A stretch of 64,000 nt of DNA from Saturnia japonica (taxonomy: Eukaryota > Arthropoda > Insecta > Lepidoptera > Saturniidae), in contig CM065324.1 in NCBI GenBank assembly GCA_033032175.1, positions 1,364,001 through 1,428,000 on the forward strand, written 5' to 3'. Shown here in pieces: positions 33,052-44,300 of this stretch (the first letter of the stretch is position 1; each line of letters begins with the position of its first letter). The notes beneath the pieces are model-generated. The model had not been told where the DNA came from. It searched no databases and worked only from the letters and a program-made list of their open reading frames with translations. The position numbers and the translations under genes were made by a program.

Positions 33052-33196
33052 GGTTTCACTATATGAAGAAACTCATACTAGAGGGCAACATACAAGAACT
33101 CCGCAGGGGGTCATTTTAGGCATCGAAGGTTGGCAAAGGGGTGTTAAGATCCATGCAGTATGTGTGAACGATGAAGACATTCCACCTGAGCTATGA
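33052..33196 (+). CDS. Candidate common exon 2 of the same gene, ending at an early TGA
   Basis: Acceptor TTATTTTTTAG ends at 33051. One G completes the split codon, then VSLYEETHTRGQHTRTPQGV and on to PPEL and TGA at 33194-33196, giving a protein of 64 residues. I do not recognise it. The frame stays open after the TGA to 33457 (EMVHKMLSSHNERHAQQ, then an acidic NDENEDEYLAAEN stretch), and TGA may derive from CGA, so the gene may be a decayed copy with a longer original product. A shifted frame at 33430-33480 (QEAFRQYWDDILNHIVRENK) faintly recalls piggyBac-type transposases. Confidence 0.45.
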
Positions 33197-33457
33197 GAGA
33201 TGGTGCATAAAATGCTATCATCTCACAATGAAAGGCATGCCCAGCAGCTGAGGAGGCAGTGGAACGTGAATGATGAAAATGAAGATGAATATTTAGCTGC
33301 CGAAAACTCAATAACAAAGGAGTTGTTTGGTGGTGATAACTCTGGTTTAGAGTTGCCTGTAGGCAACAGTCGTTCCAGCCGGCTAACCACCCAGGTCCCC
33401 GCCAAACAACTTCATGTGCCCAAGAGGCTTTCAGGCAGTATTGGGATGATATTCTGA
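33197..33457 (+). pseudogene. Open continuation after the TGA, possibly decayed coding sequence
   Basis: In the same frame as the exon at 33052-33196, separated only by one TGA. Encodes about 87 residues, acidic in the middle and basic at the end (TTQVPAKQLHVPKRL). At about 33420 a different frame becomes more protein-like, suggesting a frameshift as well. Either a pseudogene or a transposase N-terminus. Confidence 0.35.
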
Positions 33458-33689
33458 ATCATATTGTGAGGGAAAACAAGTGATATGCTTCCGAAATATT
33501 GAGTGCACCTCAATTCGCATTTGGGATAATGCCTACAATTATATGAATTGCCCACCATCTTAGTCTTGTTTTAGTAATAATAATCTTTTAAAAATTATCC
33601 TTATCATTTATTCAAAACCATTATTATAGCTTATTTAACACAAAACAGTTCACTAAAATATATATGATTATTATTTACTTCATTGTTTC

Positions 33690-34091
33690 TCTGTTAAGTG
33701 GCCCCTTTTCCATGAGTAAAAACTGCCTCCAACCTTTTCCACCGTTCCCTGTCCTTGGCTGTGTGCATCCAATTCTCTCCCGCCTTGTTTATTATGTCAT
33801 CAGCTCATCTTTTTCTCTGCCCTCCCCACTCTTCTTTTGCCTTTTGGGCCCGTCCATATAATTGTTTGGTGTGTCCATCTCTTATCTTGCTAAGTGCCCT
33901 GCCCAGTTCCACTTCTGTTTTAAACTAAAAAGAATGCATCTGTTAATTTTGTTTTCAGGCGGATGTCTACGTTTCTTGTTTTTTGTATTTTCCTCAGTTT
34001 CAAGATACTTCTTTCCATTGCATGTTGGCAAGATGAAATTTTGTTTTTTACTTTTTCTATAAATCCATGTCTGACTCACGCAAGGTCTCAA
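33690..34091 (-). mobile_element. LINE 3'-end fragment (RTE/CR1-like)
   Basis: The minus strand encodes, across two frames, the usual end of lepidopteran LINE ORF2: a MERSILKLRK-like segment, KWNWAGHLAR (33882-33914), then DDIINKAGENWMHTAKDRER and WKRLE. Stops and frame changes show it is inactive. Only the last 130 or so residues are left. Confidence 0.72.
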
Positions 34092-34363
34092 ATAACAGTT
34101 TTTTTTTTGTAAGTCCTAGTATAGGTTTATTTTTGTTATGTATACGGCAACATGTACTAGTCCTAAGTATTATATGGTTGAAAGGTAGTGCCAAAATGTA
34201 TGAATGGCGCTCTTCATCATTCGCAGTCTACGAATAGGGGTTCTCTGTTTATATTCGAAATAGTCTAGATTTATTAAAAAAAATACATTATATTAATAGT
34301 TTGTATTTTATTCACACCTCTAGCTATACAATATTATACATACACACTTCAAACAATATATAA

Positions 34364-34846
34364 CTAGCTGTACACGCCGCGCCGCTTCGCTCACGTGGAC
34401 TACAGAATGCCCGCGCGGATCTTGCTCCCCCGCTCCCGGCTATTTTAAAGACAAAAATTCATATTGTGGGTGTTCCTTAGAAGATAGACGTATACTCTTC
34501 CTGACTTTTTTGTAGTACATTAATTTGCTATATTCTCATAAGGTTTACTCAGCGTTAGCCATTTAAGCACCCAAATTGATTCATCATGAGTAGTTTTCTT
34601 TTATTTTTGCGAAACTCTAATTGTTTTTCTGAAATTAAAGTAACCTAAGTTACTCTATAACATCAAGCTATCTACTAGTGAAAGTCCCGTCAAAATGGAT
34701 CCAACCGTTTCAGAGATTACACGGAACAGACACAAAATTTAAAAAAAATGTTTTTTGGTATATAATTATCATATCATATGCATTTAGTTAGAAGCTGTTA
34801 TTTTGAAATTACAAACAGACACTTCAATTTTATTAATTGTGTAGAT
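34364..34846 (+). repeat. Dispersed repeat R1, plus copy
   Basis: Begins CTAGCTGTACACGCCGCGCC and keeps the 'cgctcacgtggactacagaatg' and 'ccgtttcagagattac' blocks. More diverged than the copies at 225 and 15307. Confidence 0.8.
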
Positions 34847-34909
34847 ATAAAAATATTATTAATATTCAATATAATTCAATGTACAAAGTATTCAATAAAA
34901 AAAAAATCA

Positions 34910-35350
34910 TAAAAAGCAAAACTTTGTGTGTTTATGTTTGTTACTTCTTCAAGCTCAAACGGCTGAACCAATTTTGATGAAATTTGGTATGGCGGCTGCC
35001 GACATCCTGGATTAACACAGGCTACGTTTTGTTTTTTAACCATATCTTTTAAACTATACGCGGGGCACAGCTAGTTTATAATAAAAAAATTAACTTCGAA
35101 GATATACCGGGGAACCCCTCAAAATCATTGATGTTATCGGATTTGTTAAAAACCGATGTTTCAGCGAGCTCACTTGATGCTTGTGGTATTGTAAGTGTCC
35201 ATAGGCGGCGGAGATCACTTACCGTCAAACGGACCACACTCTAGTTTGCCGCCGTCGCATTGTGGTGTAAGGAAGGTTGGACTTCAGAATCGCTACCGCT
35301 GAATTTAATGCTGTGAAGTGGTAGAAAATCTGCCCAGGTTAGAGGTAACC
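34910..35350 (+). repeat. Mosaic of LINE-tail repeats
   Basis: 34940-35075 has the 'cggctgaaccaattttgatgaaatttggta' wording of RTE 3' ends and stops at 'gcacagctag'. 35092-35160 is an R2 piece ('ttcgaagatataccggggaac'). 35170-35300 has 'ccataggcggcggagatcacttaccgtca', another common lepidopteran tail. Confidence 0.6.
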
Positions 35351-35554
35351 GAAGGAAAAAGTGCGGAAAAAACAGCGTTTGAGAAATTATAATTTTTTAA
35401 ATTTTGAGGTTATGTCTATCTAAGATATATATTATGAATTTTTAATGAATAATTATTTGTTTCTGACACTCGCCGGCCAGCTCGATCGTTGTATTATAAT
35501 CACAGTTCAAACATAATCTAACCAATTTTAATAGCACAACGGAAAACGAATATA

Positions 35555-36400
35555 CAGTGTAAACTCTTTATAACGAAACTCAAGGGACTGAGCATTTTTT
35601 GTCGTTATAGAGAGTTATCGTTATATGGAGTGAACAAAAAACAACCAAATTAACAAGAATTTTTAATATGCATGTCTTAGATAATAAATGCTTATAAATT
35701 ATTGTTTACACATATAGTCTGATATCTTTGTCTGACGTTTTTTGCTATGCCAATACTTGTTTTGTATTATTTTATGTATTCTATACATATCGAAATATGT
35801 GGTGGATTCGTCTTGATTAAACAACAAAAAAATTTCTACCAACTTAGCGGCATCTAGGGCTTGTTGAATTGTTGGTGGTGATTCGGCTTTGTCCACTTGA
35901 TCATCTTCTTCATATTGATTATCGGGTGTTTCCTGACTTTTTGACACTAAATCTACAATTTGTTCATCTGTAAATGTACCAGTTGTGGCTACATCCTCAT
36001 CTATATTTTCGTACGATTGTAGATCTTCGTTAAAATTGTTTGGTATGTTGAACTGGCTTATCCATTCACTCAGTGGTAGATTGTCTTCACTGTCAAATTG
36101 GTTCGTTTATTGGCTACTACATAATCCAGCATGTAGAAAAGAATGTTGGATAGTGGCTGCTGTTACGTCTTGCCAGGCTTTTGATAAGAAGTTCACTGCT
36201 TGTAGCATGTTGATCGAGACCTTGCCGTCAGTTTCGATCATATCCATCAACATTTTCCGTCTATAGTGGCCCTTTAGGCTTTTTCGTTCATTCAGGCGTT
36301 CAAAACTCCTTCCAACGTCACTTTTATTTTCGTTTTTTAGTCGCACATATCACACAAACTTTTTCATCAACACTAATCGCTTTCCGTTTACTGGCCATGT
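35555..36400 (-). mobile_element. pogo/Tigger DNA transposon, internally deleted
   Basis: The left end CAGTGTAAACTCTTTATAAC follows TA (35553-35554) and includes the 'ataacgaaactcaagggac' block typical of pogo/Tigger termini, with an inner copy 'gtcgttatagagagttatcg'. The transposase on the minus strand keeps its extreme N-terminus and its C-terminal third only. No matching right terminus was found, so the right end is lost or too diverged. Confidence 0.8.
35699..36398 (-). pseudogene. pogo/Tigger-type transposase remnant (CENP-B-like)
   Basis: The ATG at 36398-36396 gives MASKRKAISVDEKV, the usual start of the CENP-B-type helix-turn-helix. After about 15 residues the frame breaks and jumps to the C-terminal region: KGHYRRKMLMDMIE, VNFLSKAWQDVTAATIQHSF, then an acidic tail, ALDAAKLVEIFLLFNQ and KKRQTKISDYMCKQ at the end. 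One stop separates the two C-terminal frames near 36105. The DDE catalytic core is absent, so the product is inactive. Confidence 0.8.
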
Positions 36401-39302
36401 TAACAGTTTCAAAGTAGGTTTACGACTGATAATACGATAGGTACCCAGTATGCTTGGTCGAAGACCATCACTTCCGAGAAAACAATGCGTCATATTGCAC
36501 GTGTTCAAGGCAATTAAGGATAACAAAAGCTAGACCGACCTCGGATGTTTCGGAGCTTCAAAGTCTTTTGTTACCTGTTAATAAACAATAATACCGATAA
36601 TAAATATTTATTGTCTAAAAATATGAACACATTTCTTCGTAATAGGGAATTTTTTTACCTATTATTTAAAGGCGAACTTTATGACAACTACTTAGAAGTG
36701 ACATTTGTACTGTCGGATTTCTTCCTTTTTTCCTTCTGAATATCTATTTATTTCGGCAATGTGAAAATTTTATCAAAATCAATCCACGATTGAACGACTT
36801 TATCATGTACAATAAAACAAAAATTCATATTTACATACATTTATTGCTGTTTTAAATTTTTATACGCAAGTGATACGTTGAAAGGTTTCAAACATGGAGC
36901 AGTGGAGGATTGTATCATAAAACGCGTTACTTACTGTACATCTATTTATTACAAATTGTACAAACACATCATGAAGGGCATCGGTATATTGATCTACTTA
37001 AAACGAAAATTGCAACTTTGTCGAGAAAAAAACATAAGGAGCAAGGATTTCCATGAAGCGTTCCAGAGAAGTTTAAACCTGACAAGTGAAAACAAAGATT
37101 TCACGAAAAAAAAAAAAACTAATTTACAGTTAAAATTAAAAAAATAATTTGTTTTTTTTTGCAGTCAAACTAAGCGACTCATAAGTCGAGTAACTCATCT
37201 TTTCAATAACTTTTCGCTATTATTATAAAACATTTTATCTTTACTAAATGAAAACACAGTCATGTCAACAGAATAAATAATATTAAATAAATATAATCAT
37301 ATACTACTGAGAAAAACTTAACAATGGAAGTCAATAATTAAAATGTTAATTTAAAAAAACATAGTTCTGTTACAGTAATTTTATTTTCGTGTTCATCTCA
37401 GTGAACACTTTCATTTAATATCCATATCATGAGGGTGCTAAATAACTGGTACGCCATATTTGATATAGAATGGCATCACTTAGCTAACCATTGCATTGTC
37501 TACAAGTATGCAAAAAAGTTCAAACGATTGGGGATAACTATTTTATAATTCAGTTTCAAAATTTGACCCGTACTAACAAAGCAAGTTAAATAAAGTGTAA
37601 AGTACGATCTGTACTTGACCGTGTAAGCACACTTTATGACCTATTTAAATTATGACTTAGCAACATCGTCAATGAAAATTAAACAAACACCACATCATTT
37701 GTAATAAAATCTTTCGACTCATAAATAGGAAAATTACTAAAAAGGAAACACTTGACTAATAAAAAAAAAACTAGGTATTCATGTTGTTCAATTCATTCCC
37801 AGATGTCGTACTTGAATATACTATAGACTAAGCATGTGTCCGCTATAGCCAAACGTAACTGAAAACGGTTGACATGCCTCTAACGTACCGTATCGGTATT
37901 GATATAGCTAACAACGGCTATCAGATATCTAGGAACTAACAACTGAATATGACGCGACGCTGTCAACCAACTTACATTATCACAAAAGCTGGTTATTTCA
38001 GCGATTCTCGTTTCGCTATGTTGGTAACCAAACGAACAATAATATCCATAATAACCAAAATAATTATGCCTTCTCTCACTTTCTAAGCGATTCCTTAAGT
38101 GCAAAACAAAGACGGAGCGAATATTGGTTAGCGGTTCAATAACCAGTAAAATTTTACTAATATTATTATAAACCAAAGACAACCTAATTTCTATAATGCT
38201 AAGGCATAACTGTAATAAGGTTTGGAAGATCAAACTATAATGGTCAGGTATTTCAGGTATTTCGACGAAAACCGTTTATTACAGTTTGACCTATGAAAGG
38301 TTATATTGTTAAACTTTGTATCAATAGATATAAGGTCGTGATTACTTTACGAAGTTTGCGATATTCATAATACGTAGAATTGTTTCAGTTTGTGTTAGGT
38401 GGCGTCACAGCGTGTTGTGTTCTTTGTGAGATGAAACAAAATATGCAAAATAAAAAAGTTAAAATTGTAAATATTTTGTTAGATTAGGTAGATTTGTTTC
38501 AATGGCGATTTTTAAATGCACCACAATTTTTATCTATTGTAAAAAATTGTACTAGTCCTAAGCATAAAAAAGCAAGAAGGGAAATCCCGCACAAAGTAGG
38601 ATTTTTTGGAGGGATCTTAAAGTGACATGTTGTGGATTTAATTTTTAATTTTTTTGACCCTATGTTATGTAATATTGGTGGCATTTTGCGTGATATACTT
38701 TGGATATTGTGCTTAAGTGAAGTGGATTATAGATATAAAGCGGAAACCATGAATATTGAGATCTCACAAAAACTCCCTAGATCGTTCTAACAAGGCAGCC
38801 ACCATCTTGTTAGACGCCACTTTGTATACAATACATATTACTACGAAGGTTTGAAAACATTGACGATGGAAAGTTTTACATAACAAGAAGAAGAAGAAGA
38901 TCGAGCAATACGAGTAGGTACTTTAGTAGTTTAGTTAGACTGACTTCATCGATATGGCAGGTAGCATCGGCTTATGAAATAGATAAACATACTGTATAAT
39001 ACGCTAGAAAAACATAACCCTCCTTTTTCGCAAATAAAGAAGACTCGGTCATTCATAGTACTTATAGACTGTTCCCTTCACTGGAAATTGAAAAGGCACA
39101 AGATGTTTATTTCTTCCTTTAAGGAAAACTTACATTATTTTTAAATATTATTTGGAACTTCATTATGTGTTTGCACAACTTTAAAATATTAAATACAAAT
39201 CTATAAAACGTTGCCTATTTTTTTTACATTTTCATTATATTTCATTTATCAGATTTTAATTATAAATCTTTTCATAAATAAATATTTAATATCTGTTAAA
39301 AG
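36401..39302. other. AT-rich stretch; R3 repeat at 38755-38870
   Basis: Frames of 117 codons (37880-38233, -) and 89 codons (36878-37147, +) have neither good starts nor splice partners, and their composition is that of the AT-rich background. R3 (CACAAAAACTCCCTAG, 'gccaccatcttgtta') at 38755-38870 is shared with 61573-61672 (+) and 7945-8015 (-). An (AGA)n run is at 38886-38899. Confidence 0.45.
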
Positions 39303-39411
39303 CTCCTACACACTATGCCGGCTGGTTTTGACGCACGTGTAAGCCGCCGGCATATGTCGCAAACCATTTCACTTGTGACAGATGCCGCCGGCTGGCATAC
39401 TGTGTAGTAGC
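39303..39411. mobile_element. 109-bp MITE with 8-bp target duplication (hAT-like)
   Basis: Terminal inverted repeats CTCCTACACACTATGCC and, inverted, GCTACTACACAGTATGCC. Both flanks carry GTTAAAAG (39295-39302 and 39412-39419), an eight-base duplication as made by hAT transposases. The inside is GC-rich with a second GCCGGC repeat. No coding capacity, so mobilised in trans. Confidence 0.75.
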
Positions 39412-41080
39412 GTTAAAAGTGGACCTCAAATAATAAAACAGAAAGCCTAATAAAAGCACTATAATGTTTGCGTGTATATATTTGTTTCATCATATGAAAG
39501 ATAAAACCTTTTATTATACCACAGTAATACAACTTTAAAATATTTATTTTTTTGACAATGTACAGGGAACTAGTATAAAAAAAAAATTATTAAGTATGAG
39601 TCAATTATTTTTTTCTTTTACCCAAATTGCTAATTTTTACAGGTAGAATACCACAATTTGGCACCATATTTTTGTGGGAATGTACTTTGATTTTTTAATC
39701 TCTGCTAATGTCACTTATAACGGGGTGATTCTCTAGAGATTTAGATACAAAATAAACTCTCGCGTATAGATCTAAAGAGGACTCGTCACTTAAAAATATT
39801 TAATTATAAATACTCAGCTAACATTCGATAATCTTACTACAGTTGATAACTCAATGCTATTATCAACGGAATAACTTCACTAAAACACATACAAGAAATT
39901 AAATATATATATATTAAAAAAAACTAATATACTTTGTACAAATTAAAATATTTCGTATACAACATTCTATTGTAAACTGAAATTCAGGAAACATCCACCG
40001 ATCCCACTAACGTAATAGTGAATCGACAATGATTTTTATCGATTCATAATTACCGGTAAAAAAAACGCAACTTAACGATAATCTTTGTCATGTTATCTAT
40101 CGACATCGACAAAGTGCCGACTTCGGTGGCTCTTCAAGAATTCGTAGGTATATAGAATCAAGTTTAGTTTGAATGCAAATTATCACTACGTACTTATTAT
40201 TATCATCGTCAAATACGTACGTAAAATACTAAGCATACTCCCAGTAGGCTTAAAGCTTACCTAGGCTTCGCACATCGATTGTCTATCGAGATAAATATAC
40301 ATTTAAATTCTATAAAAAATATCGACATATCAGATCATAATATCGACAAAATAGTCCAAATCATTTCAACACTTAAATAATCGATAATTTATTTAAAACG
40401 TTTTAACAAAAGATTACCCTAAAAACCGTTTTAATAGAGTACAAATTTAATGTATTCATCTCGATACAAAACCGATTATATCAGAATTGAAACATTGTTA
40501 CATTGTTAATATCATGTAACAAACAAAGATAAGCAGAGAATTATCATGGCGTGGTTCCCGTTTGCGTCAGAGATATGCGAGATGCTAATGAAATAATCAG
40601 TCATACCATTCCAGTCAGTACGTAATTGACTATGTTCGAGACCCGAGTCGAACTGCATTACCGTCGCTTACAGTCTCACGAGACATCGGAACCGTAAGCG
40701 ACTCTTCAACGCCATCTATTAACGAATACAAGTTCACCTATAGCTTTAAAAGCGACTAGATAATGAAAATAAAACTTTATACAAAAATCGATGAGTTCAA
40801 AAATATATGTTTTTTATATTTTTAAAGAGTCACTGCTATTTAGAAACGATGTTATCCTTTTTTAATTCAGAAGCTGTAAAGGTTGATATACACGACGACA
40901 ATGATAGTTGAGACAAGTGTCCGGACTCAAGTGTCAAACACAATACAGCGAAACACGATGTCCACAGACTGAGTACCCAGTGTCGAGTGTCTACGTGTAT
41001 TCTAAACCTTATGAATCTTTGTTTCAATGAAAACAACCTAAAGATTAGCATTCGAGAATTACGCCATCATGACCGCCTTG
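39412..41080. other. Region downstream of sno, including its probable 3' UTR
   Basis: AT-rich, several ATCGA-containing segments (40040-40410) and no supported exon. The sno 3' UTR must start below 41198. AATAAA on the minus strand near 40390 is one possible poly(A) signal, not proven. Confidence 0.4.
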
Positions 41081-41112
41081 CCGAGTCGTATTGGGCAATA
41101 CAGTCGACTCGG
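41081..41112 (-). promoter_or_regulatory. Stem-loop in the sno 3' UTR
   Basis: On the minus (transcript) strand CCGAGTCGACTGTATTG pairs with CAATACGACTCGG: 13 pairs with a four-base bulge and a very short loop. It starts 86 bases after the stop codon. It could be an RNA regulatory hairpin or a relic of a small inverted repeat. Confidence 0.45.
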
Positions 41113-41197
41113 TACTTGATGTACCGCTAAGTCGGTGCAGGGGGGGCCGGACCCCCCGACCGTGATAGAGGAACTATGAGGGTGTGCGCCGAACGCT

Positions 41198-41304
41198 TCA
41201 CTTGAGTGTGTCTGTCGGATCGAACGTTTGCTCGCTGACCGACACCGCGTCAGACGAGAGCGCCTCCTTCAGCGGCTCCACGCAGTTCTTTGGGATTACT
41301 GTGC
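41198..41304 (-). CDS. sno: sno last coding exon
   Basis: Acceptor TATTCATAG ends at 41305. The first two bases complete a Gly codon, then [20 protein letters not shown] and on to DTLK and TGA at 41198-41200. Aligns with the 'IIPANCVSPLVNLL' end of SBNO1; the insect tail is short. Confidence 0.93.
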
Positions 41305-44300
41305 CTATGAATAGAAAACAAGATGATATCAAATAAAAAAAAAAAAACTTAATTTGATTAATAACTAGATTTAATATTGTAATTTATCGATACAACGATA
41401 TGTGATATATCGATACACAGCGATACGCATCGTATTCCTCGTCATACTAATCGTATTTTTGTTGCTATGAAATTCACCAAATTTGGTTAAATGCACTTAA
41501 AAAAATAAACATTTATTATAATTACAATTTAACGATTAAACGTTTTGGACTTGCGATAACAGTGAGGCTTTATTTCGAAAAAATACCTTTAAAAAATAGA
41601 AAATATCGTATGTATCGATACAAAACCCTACGATATATCGACGTATAGATTCAAATGGATTTTTTGCACATCTATATTTGACACCTCTTAAAATACACTA
41701 TGGTAATGATGCGTTAATAAATAGTTATAACGTTAACCGATTCTACAGATATATTGATATGGTATTATTATTGAGTATTTATTATTACAGTTCTATTGAT
41801 TGCCTTGCCGCTTCTTCTCGATGGCTGGGATGTTTTCCGAACCGGTGTTAATGTTTTGACATTCATAAGTACTTTCTTATCGCTTAAATTGAATAAAAAT
41901 ATTTTTATTTTTTGACAGATTGTAGGTGATATAAATAATAAATGGAAACATAATAATACACCATAAACACTGTAATTATACCAAACGCTACACCGATGAA
42001 TTTTTAATAAATATACTCGAGTGACGTCAATTTAGTAAAGCACTGTCATATTTTAGAAATCATATAACGAACTTATTCAGTTTCCAAGTGGATATAAACA
42101 GAACCAATAGTACGGAAACATAGCGGTATTAATGTCAAGACATAACATAGTACGATCGTTAAATCTACATGTGAATGCTGAAATCGTTATTGTTTTAAGA
42201 CTAATTTACTAAAATCAAGTAAAATACGATGGTATTTATACAATACTCATAGTTTCAGTATTTGAAAATCGTAGTAATTTTAAAGCATCGTGTGGTTAGT
42301 GTTTTATCGACGTGCGATCAAGGTTAAAGCATCGAGAAACATCAAAAACGTGAAAAGCGATCTGTTAATTTGTCCCAACTATATATGACATAAACAAATA
42401 GATATAGAATTAGTGCAGTTCAATTATAGCCCGACAAGTTCGAGCGCAAACATCCAATGTGGTGACAGAAGATAACTGGGGCGAGTTGTGTGGCGGGGAG
42501 GGGAAACGCGTGCAATTGCGTGACGTAGGCCCACAGTCACAGTACACTTAAGTATACAGTGTTACGTCTTCATACAAATGGTAGAAACGACTTACTCAGT
42601 TCGAAATCTCGGTGAACTCGGTACACAATAGTCGCGTATTTTTGATTTTTATTTCATTCCCAGGCGTCGTACTTAATTATTAATAAGCCTATGTCACTCT
42701 CACAGTCAAAACGAATTTAACGACACCTCGTATGATAAAATCCATCAAGCCGTTTATGCTACAGTGTGTGACAAACAAACAGACATACATACATACATAC
42801 ATATGCTCGAAAAACATATCCCCCTTTTCGTAGTCGGGTAAAGATTAGGCACATAGGACGGTCGCGCACGAACTTGTCGAACTATAGTTTAGAATGTGGG
42901 CGGACACCCTATAAGATGAATTCTGTAACTGACCTACGATCTTGAGTCCTTCGTCGGTCTTGATGCGCACGACCTGCATCTTGTTGAGCTGCGAGCGAGC
43001 GTTCAGTACAGCCTCGACGCGCGCCCACACCGCCAGCACGGACCCGGCGAGCACGTAGTACGTGCGCACGCGCAGACCAACCTGCACCGGTACATACAAT
43101 CGACCGTTATAATAACAAGACAACTTTTAACAAAAATTACTTCAATGGTTTTAAGGAGTTCCCTGGTGTATCTTCGAAGTCGAATATCCAATGCCAATGA
43201 AATTAAATTGGGACCACCCTTGAGGTACCCCTTTTCCATACAAAAATATACATTCGTATTGAGAACCTTCTTGAAGTCGGTTATCAAAACTAAACGAAAA
43301 CACAAAATAATATTTTAAATTAACTTTTTAACAATATCCTATGTTATTCCTGTAGATTTCATAAACCTATATCTATATACTAATAAATCTGGTGTACTGT
43401 CTGTTCGTGTATTTTTTTTCTTAACTTCCCAGTAGACATACTATATAAAGGATACTGATCACCAATATTATATTAAGTTTCTTTTTGTCTGTGTGTCTAT
43501 CCGGATTTATCTTAAAAATGGGTCTTGACCGATTCTCATGAAATTTTGTGAACAGCTTTTTCGCAGTCAGGGTAATAAAAAAAAGAAAGGGGATGGATGG
43601 GCTGTGATAATAACCTCGCAGTCGGGCGCGTTGGAACAGACGTTTCTCCAGTACGCGTGGCTGCAGACGCGCTGCGAGGCGGTGTACTGCGCGCGCCACG
43701 CGCTCTCCGCCTCTGTACTTTCCACCTTCTTGTACTTCTTCTCGATTTCGGCCAGCGACTCTAGCCTCAGCTGGAGACCTGTGTTCGGCCTGTAATACAT
43801 ACGTTTTATAATTACAACATAACCAAGCGAACTAGACGAGCGAGTGAAATTCAAAAAGTAAAATAATCGCAAAAACCGATAAAATCTTAAATTAATAATA
43901 GTTGTCAAAAATAAAATATACGAACATATAAATTTGTTTAATCAAAAAAATATATACACTTGTATTTCTTTGCTATTAATAAATGAAGCGCGAGTGACCT
44001 CATCAGACGTCTACTCGTGTATTTTGTGTCTACAATTTCACAACTCACATACATATACAGTAATTGTCTTTTTATATGATTGGTGCAAGTTGATCATAAA
44101 AATAATATTCTTATGTGGGTAGTTTTAATTTTTTTTAGTGGTCATATATTTGTGTCAACGTAAAAAAAATATCGAAGTTTTCCAGTAATTTCTAAATTTT
44201 CCCAAAATAATATAACAGCAACAGATGAATGCAGCGTGTTTTAATCACTATAGTACAACTAAAACAAAAACTACCTACATAAGAACGTAATCGGTATGAC

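Noticed and set aside
33430..33480. piggyBac-like transposase similarity
   Set aside because: Only about 20 residues recall the family, with a stop directly after; too weak to name the gene.
36878..37147. 89-codon plus-strand frame
   Set aside because: Starts at TTG, ends in a lysine-rich stretch produced by A-runs, and has no homology signal.
37880..38233. 117-codon minus-strand frame
   Set aside because: Composition is that of the AT-rich background, there is no splice partner and no recognisable motif; long frames of this size occur by chance in such DNA.
42783..42802. (CATA)n tract as possible regulatory repeat
   Set aside because: Ordinary short microsatellite.
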